Assembly: GCA_036346155.1 (NCBI GenBank)
Contig: JARFIY010000055.1
Location: 1,364,001 to 1,428,000, forward strand
DNA from: Sinelater perroti
Taxonomy: Eukaryota; Arthropoda; Insecta; Coleoptera; Elateridae
Length of the DNA: 64,000 nt
Direction of reading: 5' to 3'
Under the pieces are notes generated by a model, which saw nothing but the letters and a program-made list of their open reading frames with translations, searched no databases and had not been told where the DNA came from. The translations under genes and the position numbers were made by a program. Shown piece after piece: positions 62,470 through 64,000 of this stretch. Position 1 is the first letter of the stretch, and each line of letters opens with the position of its first letter.

Positions 62470-64000
62470 CCTAGTACTGACTTTGAGAATCAATCAGGAA
62501 AGCTTACAGTTAAAACGTAGAATTTAAGAGCAATTTAATTAAAAAAGATAATATATATATATTAACTAATAATATATTTTTTAAAGGTTAGATCAAGATT
62601 ACTTGAAGTAGAAGTATCTTGAACGATTATCTTTAGAGCAAAGCCTTAAAATTTAGCCAATATAGATAAAAGAATACAATTTGTTATCACGTATATGGTT
62701 TATTTTTAGCACTTTGAAGTTGCAGCTGATCAAAAGGATAGATCGTGCGAGAAATACGCAAACACTTGAGCCAAACATAAAATATAAATTTAAAAATACA
62801 CTTTTTGTCCTTATCCTGTTACGTAGCTAAAATTAGCTTGAGTACCATTGGCACTGAAGTTTTTGCGTGGTACTTTTGAAGGGAAAACATTATTTAGCAC
62901 AATTTTCAAAAACAAGTCGGTAAATAAAAAATTCTTTTTAATTATTTACATATGCCTATAAGACGTGTTTAGTATTTTTGCTAAAACTAAAATTAGAAAC
63001 CAGTGATCTGTAACATCACGATAATACCTTTGTAAAGAACCTAACCAGCGATAAATTACCAATACTTGTTATAGTTAAGGGAGCAATTGTTTGTATTTTC
63101 ATCTTTGGTGCTTTCAAAACTATACTATAGTAAAAAGCTTTTACCGTTTTTGCTTTATTTGTGACTCTTCTATGAGCTTCCGTTTCCAGCATCTCATTCT
63201 GCTATATATAATGTACGTAAGTTCTTCTATCTATTACACACTTCGCATAAACTTGTCGTTTTAGGGCTACTCTAATGAAATTGTTTATTGATTTTATCGT
63301 TTTTGTACACGAATTCAAATATTTTTCGTATGGCTGTCCTTATCCATGCACTCAAAAGTTGCAAACAACTCGTGTTTTTATTTTTTCTGAAATTTACAGT
63401 GACTTTTTTGAATTTATTACCACTTTCCTATTTATTTTCGCCATGCACCAAAACAACCTGAAGTTAGGATAAATAAATCTTCAATCTGCCTCAGATAGCG
63501 TCGCAACTGCTGATTTTTTGGCAAAAATTTGACCAAGACGGTACGCGTTAAAGTTCAGCTCGCAGTTTTAAATCCAACAAGAGTCATGGCGTGTAAAAAA
63601 AATTGGGCCAGATGAATCAGGAATTTAAAAATTTGAAATTTATTTTTTTTATAAAAAAAAACGCATTAAGACTAAGATTCTAAACCTCTAAAAATGTAAC
63701 AATGAGAATGTGTAACACCGTGATTTTGAATTATCGCTGGAAGGCCAGGAGAGTTGATAAGCCACACAGTTGCCATACAGCTGCTTATACACGTGGCGCC
63801 AGTCGATAATGAGTCATTGCAAATGTTTCCTTAGTAATATATGTAATTTTAGATAATATTGCGAACACTGAATCACAAATGATTGGAATTATGAATTAAA
63901 ACATTTTTGAGGAAGAAGGATTAAAATCTATATTATTAAAGCGCCAAGGAAAAAAAAACGCTGTAAATCGAAGAAGCAACCAATTTTAATGGTTAAGGGC
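62470..64000. other. Unassigned AT-rich DNA at the window end
   Basis: No gene, RNA or transposon motif was recognised. Confidence 0.5.

Overview
The window reads as nuclear DNA of an insect, probably a beetle or a relative with a repeat-rich, AT-rich genome. The evidence is one spliced protein-coding gene of clear insect type, a eukaryotic tRNA gene, a nuclear copy of mitochondrial 16S rRNA, and many decayed non-LTR retrotransposons (Jockey-type, R1-like and others), mariner-like DNA transposons and tRNA-derived SINEs. The species call is inference; no database search was possible.

The only intact protein-coding gene found is a cytosolic alpha-carbonic anhydrase (CAH1-like) on the plus strand. 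It has six coding exons between 26780 and 43561, encodes 263 residues and joins in phase at every junction. A tiny first coding exon is followed by a 15.8-kb first intron, then five exons packed into 1 kb with introns of 50-62 bp. The start codon sits one base after a good splice acceptor, so a 5' untranslated exon and the promoter probably lie further upstream. The only other intact gene is a tRNA-Gly(GCC) on the minus strand at 6514-6584.

Layout: 1-3.4 kb holds minus-strand LINE fossils, a SINE and two (TA)n tracts. 3.4-9 kb is mostly anonymous AT-rich DNA with the tRNA, two SINE families side by side and a GC-rich island. 10.9-14.2 kb holds two plus-strand LINE fossils. 16.2-17 kb is a GC-rich island. 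18-21.7 kb has an R1-like fossil (minus) and a Jockey fossil (plus). 24-25 kb has a weak transposase remnant. The carbonic anhydrase locus spans 26.8-43.6 kb, its large intron filled with Jockey, mariner, SINE and LINE debris, a mitochondrial 16S insertion and two GC-rich islands. 46.9-52.6 kb is a dense graveyard of LINEs, a MITE-like repeat and mariners. 55-58.5 kb has a mariner remnant, a histone H3 pseudogene abutting another mariner remnant, and a candidate regulatory island. 59.6-62.2 kb is a 2.5-kb LINE fossil interrupted by a younger SINE with a perfect 13-bp target-site duplication. The end is anonymous AT-rich DNA.

No novel multi-gene system is visible. The most informative oddities are the H3 pseudogene fused to mariner sequence, the datable SINE-in-LINE nesting, the repeat inserted into the mitochondrial fragment, and several non-coding GC-rich islands that no repeat or gene explains. 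Family assignments of fossils rest on eye-reading of short peptide motifs across stops and frameshifts; their borders are approximate.
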